Below, one piece after another: positions 45,469 through 55,585 of a stretch of 64,000 nt of DNA (within the stretch, counting starts at the first letter, position 1; every line of letters begins with the position of its first letter). This DNA comes from Mrakia gelida (lineage: Eukaryota; Basidiomycota; Tremellomycetes; Cystofilobasidiales; Mrakiaceae), in NCBI GenBank assembly GCA_024345305.1, contig BRON01000019.1:310001-374000 (forward strand), in the 5' to 3' direction. The position numbers and the translations under genes are program-made. Below the pieces are notes generated by a model that was not told where the DNA came from, ran no database searches, and saw only the letters and a program-made list of their open reading frames with translations.

Positions 45469-47003
45469 ATGTCATCATCCTCGTTGGATCCTACCTCTCC
45501 CGAACATCAACGTATCGCATCTCTCGAATCTGAGGTCGATCATCTCAAAGCTCAACGGGACGGAGCGATTCGACTCGCAGCTCAGACATTCTCCCTCCTC
45601 CAAGCTCAACCTCCTCCTACTCGACCGGAAGGCATCTGGATTCGAGAAGGAGATCACGCTCAGCTAACGGAGGTCTTGGAGGATAACGGGCAGTCTGGAT
45701 CTTCTGATCCTTGGAGATGGGAACAGGTACGCTCAACAGCAGAAGGAGAGCTCGAGATTGGCTTCCTTCCCTTCCCTTGCCATTCCTTCCTTTCGTCTTG
45801 CGACTAGAAGCGAGGCTTCTACTGACCCATGCATTGCTTTTCTCTCTTGCTCAGATCTCGTACAAGGAAATCGTTCTCCCAACCTTCCCTCTTCTCTCAA
45901 CTCCTTTCCTCTCCAGCCAACCTCGACCCGAGATCGTCCCCTTCAGCTCCTCCTTCCCTCTCGAGATCCTCGAAGCCATCCTCAGTCTCTGCGATACCAA
46001 GACCATCGCCGGCTTCTCTCGATCCAGCTTTGCATGCTTGCAGCTCTTCGCTCCCAAAGCCCTCAGGAGAGTCTCGGTCGACACGAGGTACAACGGAAAG
46101 TCACATCTGTTCTCCCTGTTCGGACATCGAGTGAGAATCTCCTCCCTCAATGCTGGTGATTCCTCTCGAGAAAGCATTCCAAGATTCCTCTCGAGAAAGC
46201 ATTCCAAAATTTACTGACCATGGTACCTCTTACTCTCACAGCCAGCCACCTCCAGCGCTCGCCTCTCCAGCGCTCTCTCCCTCAACCACATCCGCTACCT
46301 CTCGCTCAACGCGTTCGACCTCGAGGTAATCCAAAAGAGGCACATCTCCACCTCTCGCCTCGCACCAGGGGAGTCAGCCCTTCTCCTCACTCAACTCACC
46401 ATCAGGATGGACATCGGACCCTACGTCTCGGACGAGCAAATCTACGATCGATGGGGAGAAGAGGACGAACCCGAGCTTCGCTGCTTCCAACCCGAGCTCG
46501 CTCTCCTCTCCCTCTTCAACCCGGAAAAGCTCGTCGTCGAGTGTCGAGGGTCGTCGTTCAGGATCTCTCCTTCGTCCTCGATCCTCATCTCCAACTGGCC
46601 TCGCCTTCGATTCGTCGACCTCGTCGAGGGAGATCTCTTCGTGCTCAGCTCGTCGGGGCTCGACGACGACGACGAGGGAATCCGACCCATGGATGTTGGG
46701 GCAGGAGAGTACCACTTCTTCCTCGGAGTCGGCGGAGAGGCAGTGCTCGGAAGAGCCGCGTCGACGGAGTGGAACGTTCGATGGGTCCTCCTCGCGTCCG
46801 ACACTCTCGTCCACGGATCCTTCGAGTACGACGACATCCTCGATCAGATCGTGGATCGGGACAGAGGACTTGGGTTCGGAAGGATCAGGTCAGCTGTCGT
46901 CGTCGTCAAGGACGCGGAGGAGGAGGAGAAGGTTGCGACGCGAATCTTGAAGGCGGACGTCGAGAAGAGAGGGTCGTTGAAGGTCGTCGTTGGGGATGCT
47001 TAG
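45469..47003 (+). CDS. F-box-like protein with N-terminal coiled coil
   Basis: Three exons: 45469-45726, 45855-46130, 46242-47003. It begins MSSSSLDPTSPEHQRIASLE and continues into a short heptad region, SEVDHLKAQRDGAIRLAAQT. An F-box-like segment follows near residue 120: SSFPLEILEAILSLCDTKTI, AGFSRSSFACLQLFAPKALR. The C-terminal half is a single long exon with a repeated beta/Leu pattern (FNPEKLVVECRGSSF, LISNWPRLRFVDLVEGDLFV) and ends KVVVGDA. In known SCF complexes such proteins recruit substrates through the C-terminal domain; the target is unknown. It is first of four consecutive F-box-type genes. Intron 2 contains a perfect 25-base tandem duplication. Confidence 0.75.
46158..46207. repeat. 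Perfect 25 bp tandem duplication
   Basis: The 25-mer that starts GATTCCTCTCGAGAAAGC and ends ATTCCAA occurs twice back to back (46158-46182 and 46183-46207), within intron 2 of the F-box-like gene, just before the CTGAC branch-point motif. Both copies are identical, so the duplication is recent. Confidence 0.95.
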
Positions 47004-47839
47004 CTTACGAGGGAGTCTTGAGTTCTTGTTATGCTTTGATTTTTTTGTTCGATGTTCTCAAACGTGCTCTCCTCCTCTTTTGGCGAAAACAGCGAACGCG
47101 CGCGTCTGTTACTAGAACGCGACGTTTCGTCCTTCCCCTCTCGCCACCACAAGGTGAATCGATCTGTGTTTGTTATTTATGCTCGCCCTTTCTAGAGCCT
47201 GGCTCGACAACCAGTTAGCGCAAATGTCAAATCCGCCTCCTTGAACTAGTCGAAAATTGAAGGTACAACAACGACGACGCGTCTCCTTCCGTCTGCTTGC
47301 ACCCTCCACTCCTTCAAAGTATCGACCTCGGCGTTTCTGGATCTCTATGAGTGAGAAGGGATTGGATTCGAGGGAGACTTGGCCTCTCAACGGCTGGGAA
47401 GGAGGAGTAGGGAAGTAGTGGAGCCGAAGATGAGGAGTGATGAAGGAGGCCGTTAGGGAAGGAAGAGGATATCTAGGTTTGATGTGAAAGGGCATGGCAT
47501 AATGAGAGTGAGTGATACTACGTGTATGGACGGCGTGTGTTGTGCGCGTGGTGGTCGAGGAGCTGGAAGGATTGAATGGAAGCGAAGGGGTGGGACGCGT
47601 CGGCGGAGGAAGAGAGTTGGGTCGCGAGGTTGAAGGAGGGAAGGCTGAAGGAGAGTAAAAGTAGAGAAGCGGAGTGTGATCAGTATGCGGAAGGACGAGG
47701 GAAGTAGAGTGAAACCTCAATAGCTCACGGTCTGGTTGAGGGCGGGCTGGAGGAGGGTAGTCGAGCTGCGATCGAAGAAAGAGGGAATCAAGGTCAGCGC
47801 ACGCAACGAAGGTATAGACGAAGGAGCAGAACTCACCAT
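47004..47839. other. Intergenic region between convergent F-box genes
   Basis: 836 bases between the stops of a plus- and a minus-strand gene. GACGCGTC occurs near 47278 and 47595. Long open frames on the minus strand have no domain and biased Ser/Pro/Thr composition. Confidence 0.4.
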
Positions 47840-48850
47840 CTACTTCAAGATGACCGCAAACTTGCCGTTGAACACCGAATACGAGCCGAACAGCGCACCA
47901 GCGAGAAGCATCACCCCGAGTTTCCATGCCTCCTGCTCCTCCTCTGACCTCGCGATCAACACGACCGAATGATCCCTCATCGATGGCAACGCAGACCAAA
48001 GCGTAAGCGTTCCCAGCCTAAGATCCGTCCCGATCTGAGGAACGTCGATCCTGGCCAACAGAAGGCTCCGAAGAGTCGCGTCTGAGAGGCCCAACCACTG
48101 ATGGGAGGGAAGCCCGTCCGGCGCGTTCGTCGCGGTACAGGGGAAGAACCCAACGACTGTGACGAGCTGAAGCCTTCTCCACTTCAGCAAAGGTCCAGGA
48201 AGATCGTACGTCCTCACTCCCCTTCGGGGATTCCAGTCGGTGTAGTCGTACGCGACACAGATGGGGGAGAGGCGAGGGAGGAGGGTCGTCTGGAGGACGC
48301 GGAGGTGTTTTCGAACGACGACGGAGATTGCGAGGATGTCCAAGGGAAGGATCTTGTTCGTCGCGGGGATGCGAGAAAACGAGAGGTGAAGGGTTCGATT
48401 GTTGAGGAAGTAGGAGGGAAGATGGAGGGCGAGGAATCGGATTTGGGAGAGGGAGAGGAGAGGTTCGATTCGGGAGGGTGTGAGGTTGTTCTGGTGGAGA
48501 GGAACGGAGGAAAATGAAGATCAAGATCAGCCAAAGTCAACCTAGATCACGAACCTTCGCTTCAAGACGTGGTCGAGCACGAAGAAACGAAGGTAAACTT
48601 CGACGGAACTCACCTCGTCTCCTTTGGTCCTCTCGCAGAACAGCAACTCGAGTTGCTTGAACGAGGAGATTAAAACGAGCTTGTAGAGAAGAGGAGCGAC
48701 TTCCTCGAGGAAAGAGTAGGACACCCGAGCGAGGGCGGCCAGGGTTTGACGGTCGCACTCCTTGAAGATGAGGAGAAGAAGCTCGAACGGGAGGAGAGGG
48801 AGCGTTGACTTGAACTGGATGAAGGGAACGAAGCGAGCAGAGGAGGTCAT
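47840..48850 (-). CDS. F-box-like protein (two-exon type)
   Basis: Exon 1 (48850-48614) reads MTSSARFVPFIQFKSTLPLL, then PFELLLLIFKECDRQTLAAL and ARVSYSFLEEVAPLLYKLVL, an F-box-like helix set (LP-ELL--IF---D pattern). Exon 2 (48490-47840) starts NNLTPSRIEPLLSLSQIRFL and carries a C-terminal domain with LLARIDVPQIGTDLRLGTLT and HSVVLIARSEEEQEAWKLGV, ending NGKFAVILK. The exon border follows GDE and keeps frame. It matches the 15115-16091 gene in size (about 295 residues), single intron position and the PLLSLSQ segment, so the two are paralogues. It faces the neighbouring F-box gene tail to tail. Substrate unknown. Confidence 0.75.
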
Positions 48851-49237
48851 CTCTTGATTCGCGGGCTCGCGGAAGGTCAGCAGCAGACCTACACACCTTC
48901 TCGCTTCTTGAGGTGAGTCGCCTGAGAGAGTTGAAGGGAGGAAAGAAGGGCATCGAAGGGAAGGAAGGGAGGAGGGAGGAAGAGGCGGGTTGAGCTCCGA
49001 TGATGCGAGTCGAGCAAGCTCTACAGGCTAGAGTGGATGCGTGGGCGAGCTGCTAGAGGTATGGTAGTATGGGATAGATGACTCGGGTGGGGGACAGAAG
49101 AAAGATAGATTCGTGGTGCTGGTCGTTAGGTGTCGACTCTGAAAACGGGGAGGAAGGAAGTGTTGAGCTCGATCTTTTCTGAGATGACGCCGACTCCATC
49201 TTCCTTCCTCTTCCCCTCTCCCTCCTTCCTCACTAGC
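48851..49237. promoter_or_regulatory. Shared upstream region of two divergent F-box genes
   Basis: 387 bases between the divergent starts at 48850 and 49238, so both promoters lie here. Pyrimidine-rich leader sequence precedes the plus-strand start. No specific element identified. Confidence 0.45.
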
Positions 49238-50967
49238 ATGCTTCCTGGACTTCCTTGGGTCGACTCTTATCGGAAGGCTATCGAGTATCTTCGAGAAGAA
49301 TCCTTCGGCGAGGCGTTGTCGAACTTCGACAAGGTCAGCACTCAATCTCCTTCTCTTCTCTTCCCTTCCCTTTGTTCGAACGTCCCGCTGACCCTCCTCC
49401 CGTTTTCCTTTCCAAGGCAGTAGATCTCGGGGATTCCGAGCTGGCTGTCCTGTGCTCTAGAGGCGTCGTTCTCGAAAAGCTCAGAGCCCTGGAGCGAACC
49501 TTCCTCCAAGGCACATCGAACGTCGAGATGGACGACGACTTCGACGGAAACGAGGTGAGCTTTTATCTCTTAGCTACTCTTCCCTCGCTCCAAGCAGGCT
49601 TCTAAGATCGCACTTATCCCCATCTGAGTCAGCTGGGACGGTTCACCGAAGTAAAGAGCTGACGGGACGGTCTCTCTGGTTTCTTCCGGGACGACGCTCC
49701 ACGCCTCTTCGCCATCCTCGCTCGTCTCCCCCAACCCATCCAAACCTACGTCCTATCCCTTCCATCAGCCGATCTTGCTACGACACTCTCATCCACCATC
49801 ATTCGAGCCGAATCCCTCCTCCGTCGGCGGCTCTCTCGTCGCAACTACGTCGACTTCCTCCCTCCGGAGCTTCTCTCCAAGATCGGTCACCTCCTCGTCG
49901 ACGCGAAACAATATTCGACCGTCGCTTTCCCTTTGCTTGGAGTCTCTCGAAGATGGAGGTCAATCTTACTGGAGGATCAGACACTTTGGAGGAGGTGGTT
50001 GCTGATTGGGAAGGGAAGCGAGAGGAAGGTCGACGCGTACCTTGGGAAGGGCGAACCCAAGTGGTTGATCTGTCGAGTTGCCGACGAGAGTCGAAGGAGG
50101 GTGTTCCGGAAGATGATTGGAGTGGGGAGGAACTTGGAGGAGATGAGGCTCACGTTCGACGATCTCGTCCGTCTCTCGGACGTCTGGGCAACCCTACCTT
50201 CCGACGCGGCAGGACCGCCTCTCTCTCTCCGGATCCTCTACATCGTCATGCTCGGATCCAATACAACATTCGTCCTAACCTCCCTCTCGCTACCGAACCT
50301 CCAGACCCTCGACGTGCACGCTCACTCGGTCCTCTTCCGACCCACCGATCTCCTCCCAATCCTCCAAACCCTCAACCTCTCCTGCAACATCATCAGCACC
50401 GTTCCTCCGACTCGCCTCTCCTCTCATCCACCCCAACCCCTCGTCTTATCCCTTCCAAACCTCGTCCGCCTATCCATCGACTCGTCCGACCAGTCAGGCG
50501 ACGTCGCTGTGACCGCGGACTTCCTCTTCGACTCGCCCAAACTTCGCTATCTCGACCTCACATCGGCCTACACCGACTACCAACCCTTCCTCTTTCCATC
50601 CCCCCTCCTCAACAACGCCCTCCACCTGGAAACCCTTGAGCTATGCATTAACGAAGAGGAGGACCTCTCAGCCGAGCCAACGTTCATCTCAAACCTCCAT
50701 CAACTCCCCTCGCTGAAGACACTCTACGTCCAACAAGGGTTCTCAGACTCGCTCGCCAGAGCTCTCACTCCCAACGTCGGTGGAAACGGGTGTTGCCCTT
50801 TACTGCGGGAGCTGTCGGCTCTGGAGACGAGCATGACGGCGGAGGGGATACGTTCGCTGGTCGAGGGGAGGAAGGGTGGGATCAAGAAGGCGGGCGTTTC
50901 GTACGACCTCGAGCACGAGCTGAAGGAGTTTTTCGTCGAGTGGAATATAAGTGCTTCATACGGCTAG
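49238..50967 (+). CDS. TPR/F-box/LRR protein, copy A
   Basis: Architecture resembles S. pombe Pof3 and S. cerevisiae Dia2 (TPR, F-box, LRR), SCF subunits. Exon 1 (49238-49333) MLPGLPWVDSYRKAIEYLRE ends in a TPR-like ALSNFDK. Exon 2 (49417-49554) AVDLGDSELAVLCSRGVVLE KL... (key residues A-VDLG and RGVVLEKLRALERTF). Exon 3 from about 49690 DDAPRLFAILARLP, F-box DFLPPELLSKIGHLLVDAKQ with GVSRRWRSILLEDQTLWRRW, then leucine-rich repeats (LSLPNLQTLDVHAHS, LPILQTLNLSCN, LSLPNLVRLSIDSS, SPKLRYLDLTSAY) and C-terminus EWNISASYG. The conserved intron before DDAPRLF has no AG: the expected acceptor at 49688-49689 is GG, and no upstream AG keeps an open frame. The gene may be mis-spliced, or the base miscalled. 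Start could also be the in-frame ATG at 49184. Confidence 0.75.
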
Positions 50968-51560
50968 ATTTGCTTATTCCAGTTTCGGCGATCATCGTGT
51001 TCTATCCAGCTGGAGCGAGCTCGTTTGTTTTTGCTTTTTGGACCCGTCGCGTCGCGTCGCGGTTCCTTCTTCTTCTTTCGCCCGTCCCTTTGACTCTCGC
51101 TCTTTCACCTTTGTTGCGCTGCGACTACCTACGAAGCACTCTTCTCGCACAATCCCACTTTTGATCTGTCTATAGCATTGAATCTCTACGACAATCCAGC
51201 GGAAAAACGAAAGCGACAACGCGGCTCCCCCAGAGATCAACGCCCGCCTCCCCTCTCCCTCATCTAACCCGCCTGATCAAAGACCATCTTCTGCCTCCCT
51301 ATGATCACCCTCAACAATTCCCTCCCTTCCCTCCTCCTCGACGCGACGATCCTCCCCAAACCCTCCTCGATCCCACGACTGAAGCAAACTCGAAAGGCGT
51401 CGGGCGAGCTCGCCTCCTTTGCTCAACTCAACTTTCTCTCGACCCGATCCTCGCACCGAGATGGTCATCCCTTAGCAAGCTATCTGTTGAAATCACCTAC
51501 TAGTAGAGTAATAAGATTCATCCCTTCCTCCTGTGGTCCCTCAACGCGCAAACCTCGCCC
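50968..51560. other. Intergenic region between convergent F-box genes
   Basis: 593 bases between the stops of copy A and copy B. No gene or repeat recognised; pyrimidine-rich plus strand around 51040-51120 and 51250-51350. Confidence 0.4.
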
Positions 51561-53408
51561 TCAACCACTCTTCTGCCCTCTCTTCCTCCGTCTCTTCCTC
51601 CGTCGACATCTGAGGCGTCCGACCAAACGCGAACCAAGCTGTACTCTCCATCGGCCGTCCTCGATCAACCCCTTCCATCGGTACCTTCCCAACCCATCCC
51701 TCGACTCCACCATCCTCCGAATAGCCACAGAGCTCGCTTGCGTTCCCCTCAACCAAATCTCCCTCAGCCCCAAACATGTCCCCGAGCCATCGCGTCCGAG
51801 AGTCAGGCCTTCGACGGTCGCGTCTGTGATGTGTTCGGCTTGGGTGAGATGGAGGAAGAGGAGGTTCGGGAGGTGTGGGAGGTGCTGGATGAAATCTCGC
51901 TCGACGATGTTTGAGTCGGACAAGTCCAGTTCGGTGAGGTTGGACGCGTTGCTGGGATGGAGAGTAGGGAAGAGGTAGGTCGAGTAGGAGGGAATTCGGT
52001 CCGTACGACCTTTGAAGCGGAGGGTAGTGAGGGAAGGGAGGAGGATCTGGATGTGGCTCGGTTCCGAGTGGCCTTGACGTTGCCCGAACAGAAGAGTGAT
52101 GTCGCTGATCCGAAGTGAGCGAAGATTGGGGAGGGAGAGGGTGCTGCTATTGTCGACGTTGGAGTGGATGAGGTGGGTTGTTCCGGGTCCTTCGATGACG
52201 CAGGACTCGAGGGAGGGGAGAAGTCGAAGGAGGGGATAGAGGGAGGGCGACCGACAGCCGATTCCGGAAACGGAGAGGTGCTTGATGGAGGGAGGAGACG
52301 CGACGACGTTGGCAAAGCGGGGTGGTAGCTGTGGATATTGAGGGAATGTAGACGGGAAGAGGATGTGAAGGGGTCGAGCAGATGTCCCCAGCCGTGGAAC
52401 GGCACCTCCATCGTCATCGAAGCATTCTCGAGGAAGAGGACCTCGACACTGGCGACTCTCCCTCGAAGAAGCTTCGATAAGGCAGGTGCTTCCTCTTTGC
52501 CACCGATGACGAGTGTGAGCTCCTTGACTTTCCCTCGATCCAGGAAGAACTGAAGTCGCTGGAAGTGGTGAGCGCGACGACGAGAGGGGAGATATCGCAT
52601 CCTGCTCCAGATCAACGGATCATCCAGGAAGACGGCCCTCCATCGACGAGAGATCCAGAGGAGCGGGAGGGCGACCTTCAGTACTTCGTGCACTCCATTT
52701 CCGTTGGCTACCTCGAGACCGATGAGGGAGAGGACCTCCTGAGGGAGATGGTCGATGAGGTTGCGAGAGGAGAAGAAGTGGTCGAGGGTGGATTCGAATT
52801 CGACGAGTTGGGAGGAAAGGGAGAGGCCTTTGGATTGAGAGATGGAGGGAGGATATAGTAAGAGAGTCTGAAGTTCTTCGGGGAGTCTAGCGAAGATCCG
52901 AAAGAGTCGAGGAGCGTCCTGCAAGAGAAAGGTAAACGAGGACGACGCGTCAGATCTCGCGGAATCCCTGCCACAACCTTCGAGCGAACAGGTGAGGAAC
53001 AATCAGATCTCTATGATCGTATCGTCAATTTCGACGCTGTTAGATGATAGATAGGAAGATCGACTGACCTGCTCCAGATCGTCGAGGTCGAGCTCGAGGT
53101 CGTTCGCTTCGACGAAGGTGAGCTCCAGGCGACGAAGCTTCTCAAGGACTTCTTTTCGAGAGGCGATGACGAGAGATTCGGGTCTACCAAGCTCCATAGC
53201 CTAAATCAGATCGGATGAGCGGAGAAGAGGTAAGTTGTGGTAGTCCTGAGCGAAAGCAGGAAGGAGGAAGGAGAAGGGAGGGAGGGAAGGAGAGGCTGAA
53301 GCTCACCTCGTCGAAGGCTTCTAAGGCTGCTTCGTGCTGATGGACTCGAAGAAGCTCGATTCCTCGACGGTGAGGTGTGACCCAGGGAGTTGAAGGTATC
53401 ATAGACAT
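51561..53408 (-). CDS. TPR/F-box/LRR protein, copy B
   Basis: Paralogue of copies A and C. Exons: 53408-53307 (MSMIPSTPWVTPHRRGIELL, ending ALEAFDE), 53200-53069 (AMELGRPESLVIASRKEVLE, then KLRRLELTF), 52918-52406 and 52328-51561. Exon 3 starts DAPRLFRIFARLPEELQTLL, carries the F-box NLIDHLPQEVLSLIG with LWISRRWRAVFLDDPLIWSR, and GKVKELTLVIGG. Exon 4 reads LPPRFANVVASPPSIKHLSV then leucine-rich repeats (LLRLLPSLESCVIEG, LPNLRSLRISDITLLF, ASNLTELDLSDSNIV, LPNLLFLHLTQAEHI). The C-terminus is arginine-rich and ends KRRRKRGQKSG. All junctions are phase 0 with canonical borders. The 77-base last intron is needed; without it a long Ser/Pro frame without domains results. Likely SCF substrate receptor. 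Confidence 0.78.
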
Positions 53409-53738
53409 AGAGAAAGGCTCAGAGGATGGAGGTCGAAGGTCGAGGGGAGGTTGCGAGGTTGAACGAGGGAAGAGGAAGGGAAGGGAAGAGGAGCGAGTAC
53501 GGTTCCCTGGCGATCCCGGTGTCGGATCTTCGCGGAGTAGAGGGAGTGAGGTGGTGTATAGGAGTGCTGAAGAGAGAACTTGATAACTTCTGATCCTCGT
53601 GGTTAGGAGGAAGATGACGAGAGCGGACTCAAAAGAAGATGAGCTTCGTTGTTCTTTGTTCAGCTCGTCGATCGAGCTCCCTCCCAACGACCAGCACCCT
53701 CCCTCCCTCCCTCCCCTCTCTATACTTCTTCTCCCTTC
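53409..53738. promoter_or_regulatory. Shared upstream region of copy B and the phosducin-like gene
   Basis: 330 bases between divergent starts at 53408 and 53739. It must contain both promoters. Plus-strand bases from 53680 are pyrimidine-rich. No specific element identified. Confidence 0.45.
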
Positions 53739-55042
53739 ATGTCCGGCGATACCCTGGAAGCTGCTGTCCTCTCTGGAGCCATCTTCCGCGATCAATCCTC
53801 CTCCCTGTCCGAGTATCGAGACGAAGACCGCCAGACTCCCTCTCCAACCAACACGGACGACGAGCTCGGTTCAGACCTCGACGACGACACCTTCACTCCT
53901 CCTCAACACGCCCAAGCAGCCAACGGAGATCCTTCAAGTCGAACAGGACCTAAGGGAGTCATCCGAGATCAGAGGGAGGCGGCAGAGAGGGCGAGAACGG
54001 GTCAGATCCTCAAGACGAGGCAGGGGAATCAGGAGATGGAGAAGAGAGCCTTGTTGGCTGGAACGTGGGAGGACGACGAGAGGATGAGGAAGGAAGATGA
54101 GGATAAGAAGAATGGAGTCACTACTGCTGAGGAGGAGGAGGTCAAGAGGAGGTGGAGGGAGAAGAGGTTGCAGGAGCTCGAGGGAGGAGGGAAGAGGAAG
54201 GGGTTCCTCAGGGAGGTCTCGCTCGAGGGTTATCTCCATGGAGTCGAGGACGATGGATGGACTGTGGTGCTGGTGTTTGAGCCTGTGAGTTGAGCTTCTC
54301 TTTCCTTTTCTTCGGAGATTTATAGCAGCGATTTGAAGGCGAGCAGGAGACGAAGGGAGGAGCGAGGATGGAAGGAGGCTCGAGCTCAACTTCGCTCCTT
54401 CCCTCGACCTTCCGACCTTCGAGCCTCTTCAACAGCTGCTACGTCTTTAGACCCTCCTTTCCAACATCATCACCTCTTTGGCAAGCTTCGCGTCTACTAC
54501 CTTCCGAATACTGAGCTCTCCAATTGCTTCTTCTTTCCTCCTCCTCAGTCACTCCCAACCCTCCCCGCCCTCCTCCCTCAACTCCAATCCCTCGCCTCGC
54601 ACAACCCACCTCCACACTACTCCTTCCTCCTCGTCCGAGCAACAACCCTCTCCTTCTCCCTCCTTCAGAACGGAGAACCAGACAAGGACGTCCTCCCGAC
54701 CATGCTCATCTACGGACCGGGAGGAGAGCTGCTGGAGAACTGGGTCAGGGTCGATTTGATGCTGAAGGAGCAGGCGAGAGGATCGGGTGGGTTGGAGGGG
54801 TTGCTGGCTAGGTAAGTGGTGCATAACGAATCTGGGTTCCGTTCAGTTGGGTTGGGAAGGAGGGGAGAAGGCGAGGAGTGGGAGAGACGCGTCTCGAGGA
54901 CGTTTCGAACGGCGTGAACCTGACTCTTTCCTTTCCTTCTTTGCTTGCCTCTCGTTTCTTCAGACGAGGAGTCATCCCAGAACGAGATAACCGAGCCGAC
55001 GACGACGACAACTCGGAAGACGACCGCCAGGACTCTGATTGA
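53739..55042 (+). CDS. Phosducin-like protein
   Basis: Phosducin-like proteins have a thioredoxin-type fold and act with the CCT chaperonin in G-beta and tubulin/actin folding. Exon 1 (53739 to about 54286) gives MSGDTLEAAVLSGAIFRDQS, an acidic stretch, then SRTGPKGVIRDQREAAERAR, a charged helical region, EVSLEGYLHGVEDDGWTVVL and VFEP. The thioredoxin-like second part is LLPQLQSLASHNPPPHYSFL, LVRATTLSFSLL, DKDVLPTMLIYGPGGELLEN and WVRVDLMLKEQ, matching the family pattern DVLPTLLVYKGGEL. A third exon gives RGVIPERDNRADDDDNSEDD and the acidic end RQDSD. The GPKGVIRD motif is typical of the phosducin/Plp1 branch that binds G-beta-gamma. Internal border of exon 2 is less sure. Confidence 0.85.
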
Positions 55043-55585
55043 GCTCGTCCCAACGCTCGTTCTCGCCTCGCGTCCAGCATCTCTCGCTCGCTCGCCTCTC
55101 AGTACCATCTTGTTATGTGAGCTCGCATCTTCTCCTTTCATTCTCGTTCGCTGGCGAGGCGTCGCCTCGAGTTGGAGAAACCCACGCGTGAAGAGACGAG
55201 GCAACTCGCTGACCTCGATTCCTTTCCTTTCTTTGACTTCGTACAGACCCCTTGAATCCGACATACCCCGACTCTTTGATACGATGATCGACTCACGACC
55301 CCTTCCTGGTACAGCTTTTCGAACTCTCCAGAGGAAAGTGAGAGCGGCGAGCGGTTTGCGTCTGGACGTCGAAGCACAGAACGAACCCGCTCATCTCGAC
55401 GCGTCTTTCTTCGGCTCATTCTCTGTGCTCTCTGCTAAACGAAAGAGTAAGGGATACATAGCAATCCATAGACGCAAGGCTGTGCGAGTGAGGTAGGTCT
55501 AAGGACGCGAAAGAGAGCGAAGAAGAGTACGAAGATGGACGGATCGGAGTCGAGACGCGAGCGAGGAGAGGCTCGAAAGCTAGGT
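55043..55585. other. Intergenic region between convergent genes
   Basis: 543 bases between the stops of the phosducin-like and GH28 genes. GACGCGTC near 55398. No gene recognised. Confidence 0.4.

Noticed and set aside
46220..47218. 332-codon frame overlapping the coiled-coil F-box gene
   Set aside because: Out-of-frame reading with Arg/Pro/Leu bias; the other frame contains the coherent protein.
49953..50639. 228-codon second frame inside F-box copy A
   Set aside because: Shadow of the LRR-coding frame; arginine/proline-rich without motifs.
51803..53002. 399-codon unspliced version of F-box copy B
   Set aside because: After SLNIHS it becomes Ser/Pro-rich without repeats; removing the intron 52329-52405 restores leucine-rich repeats shared with copies A and C.
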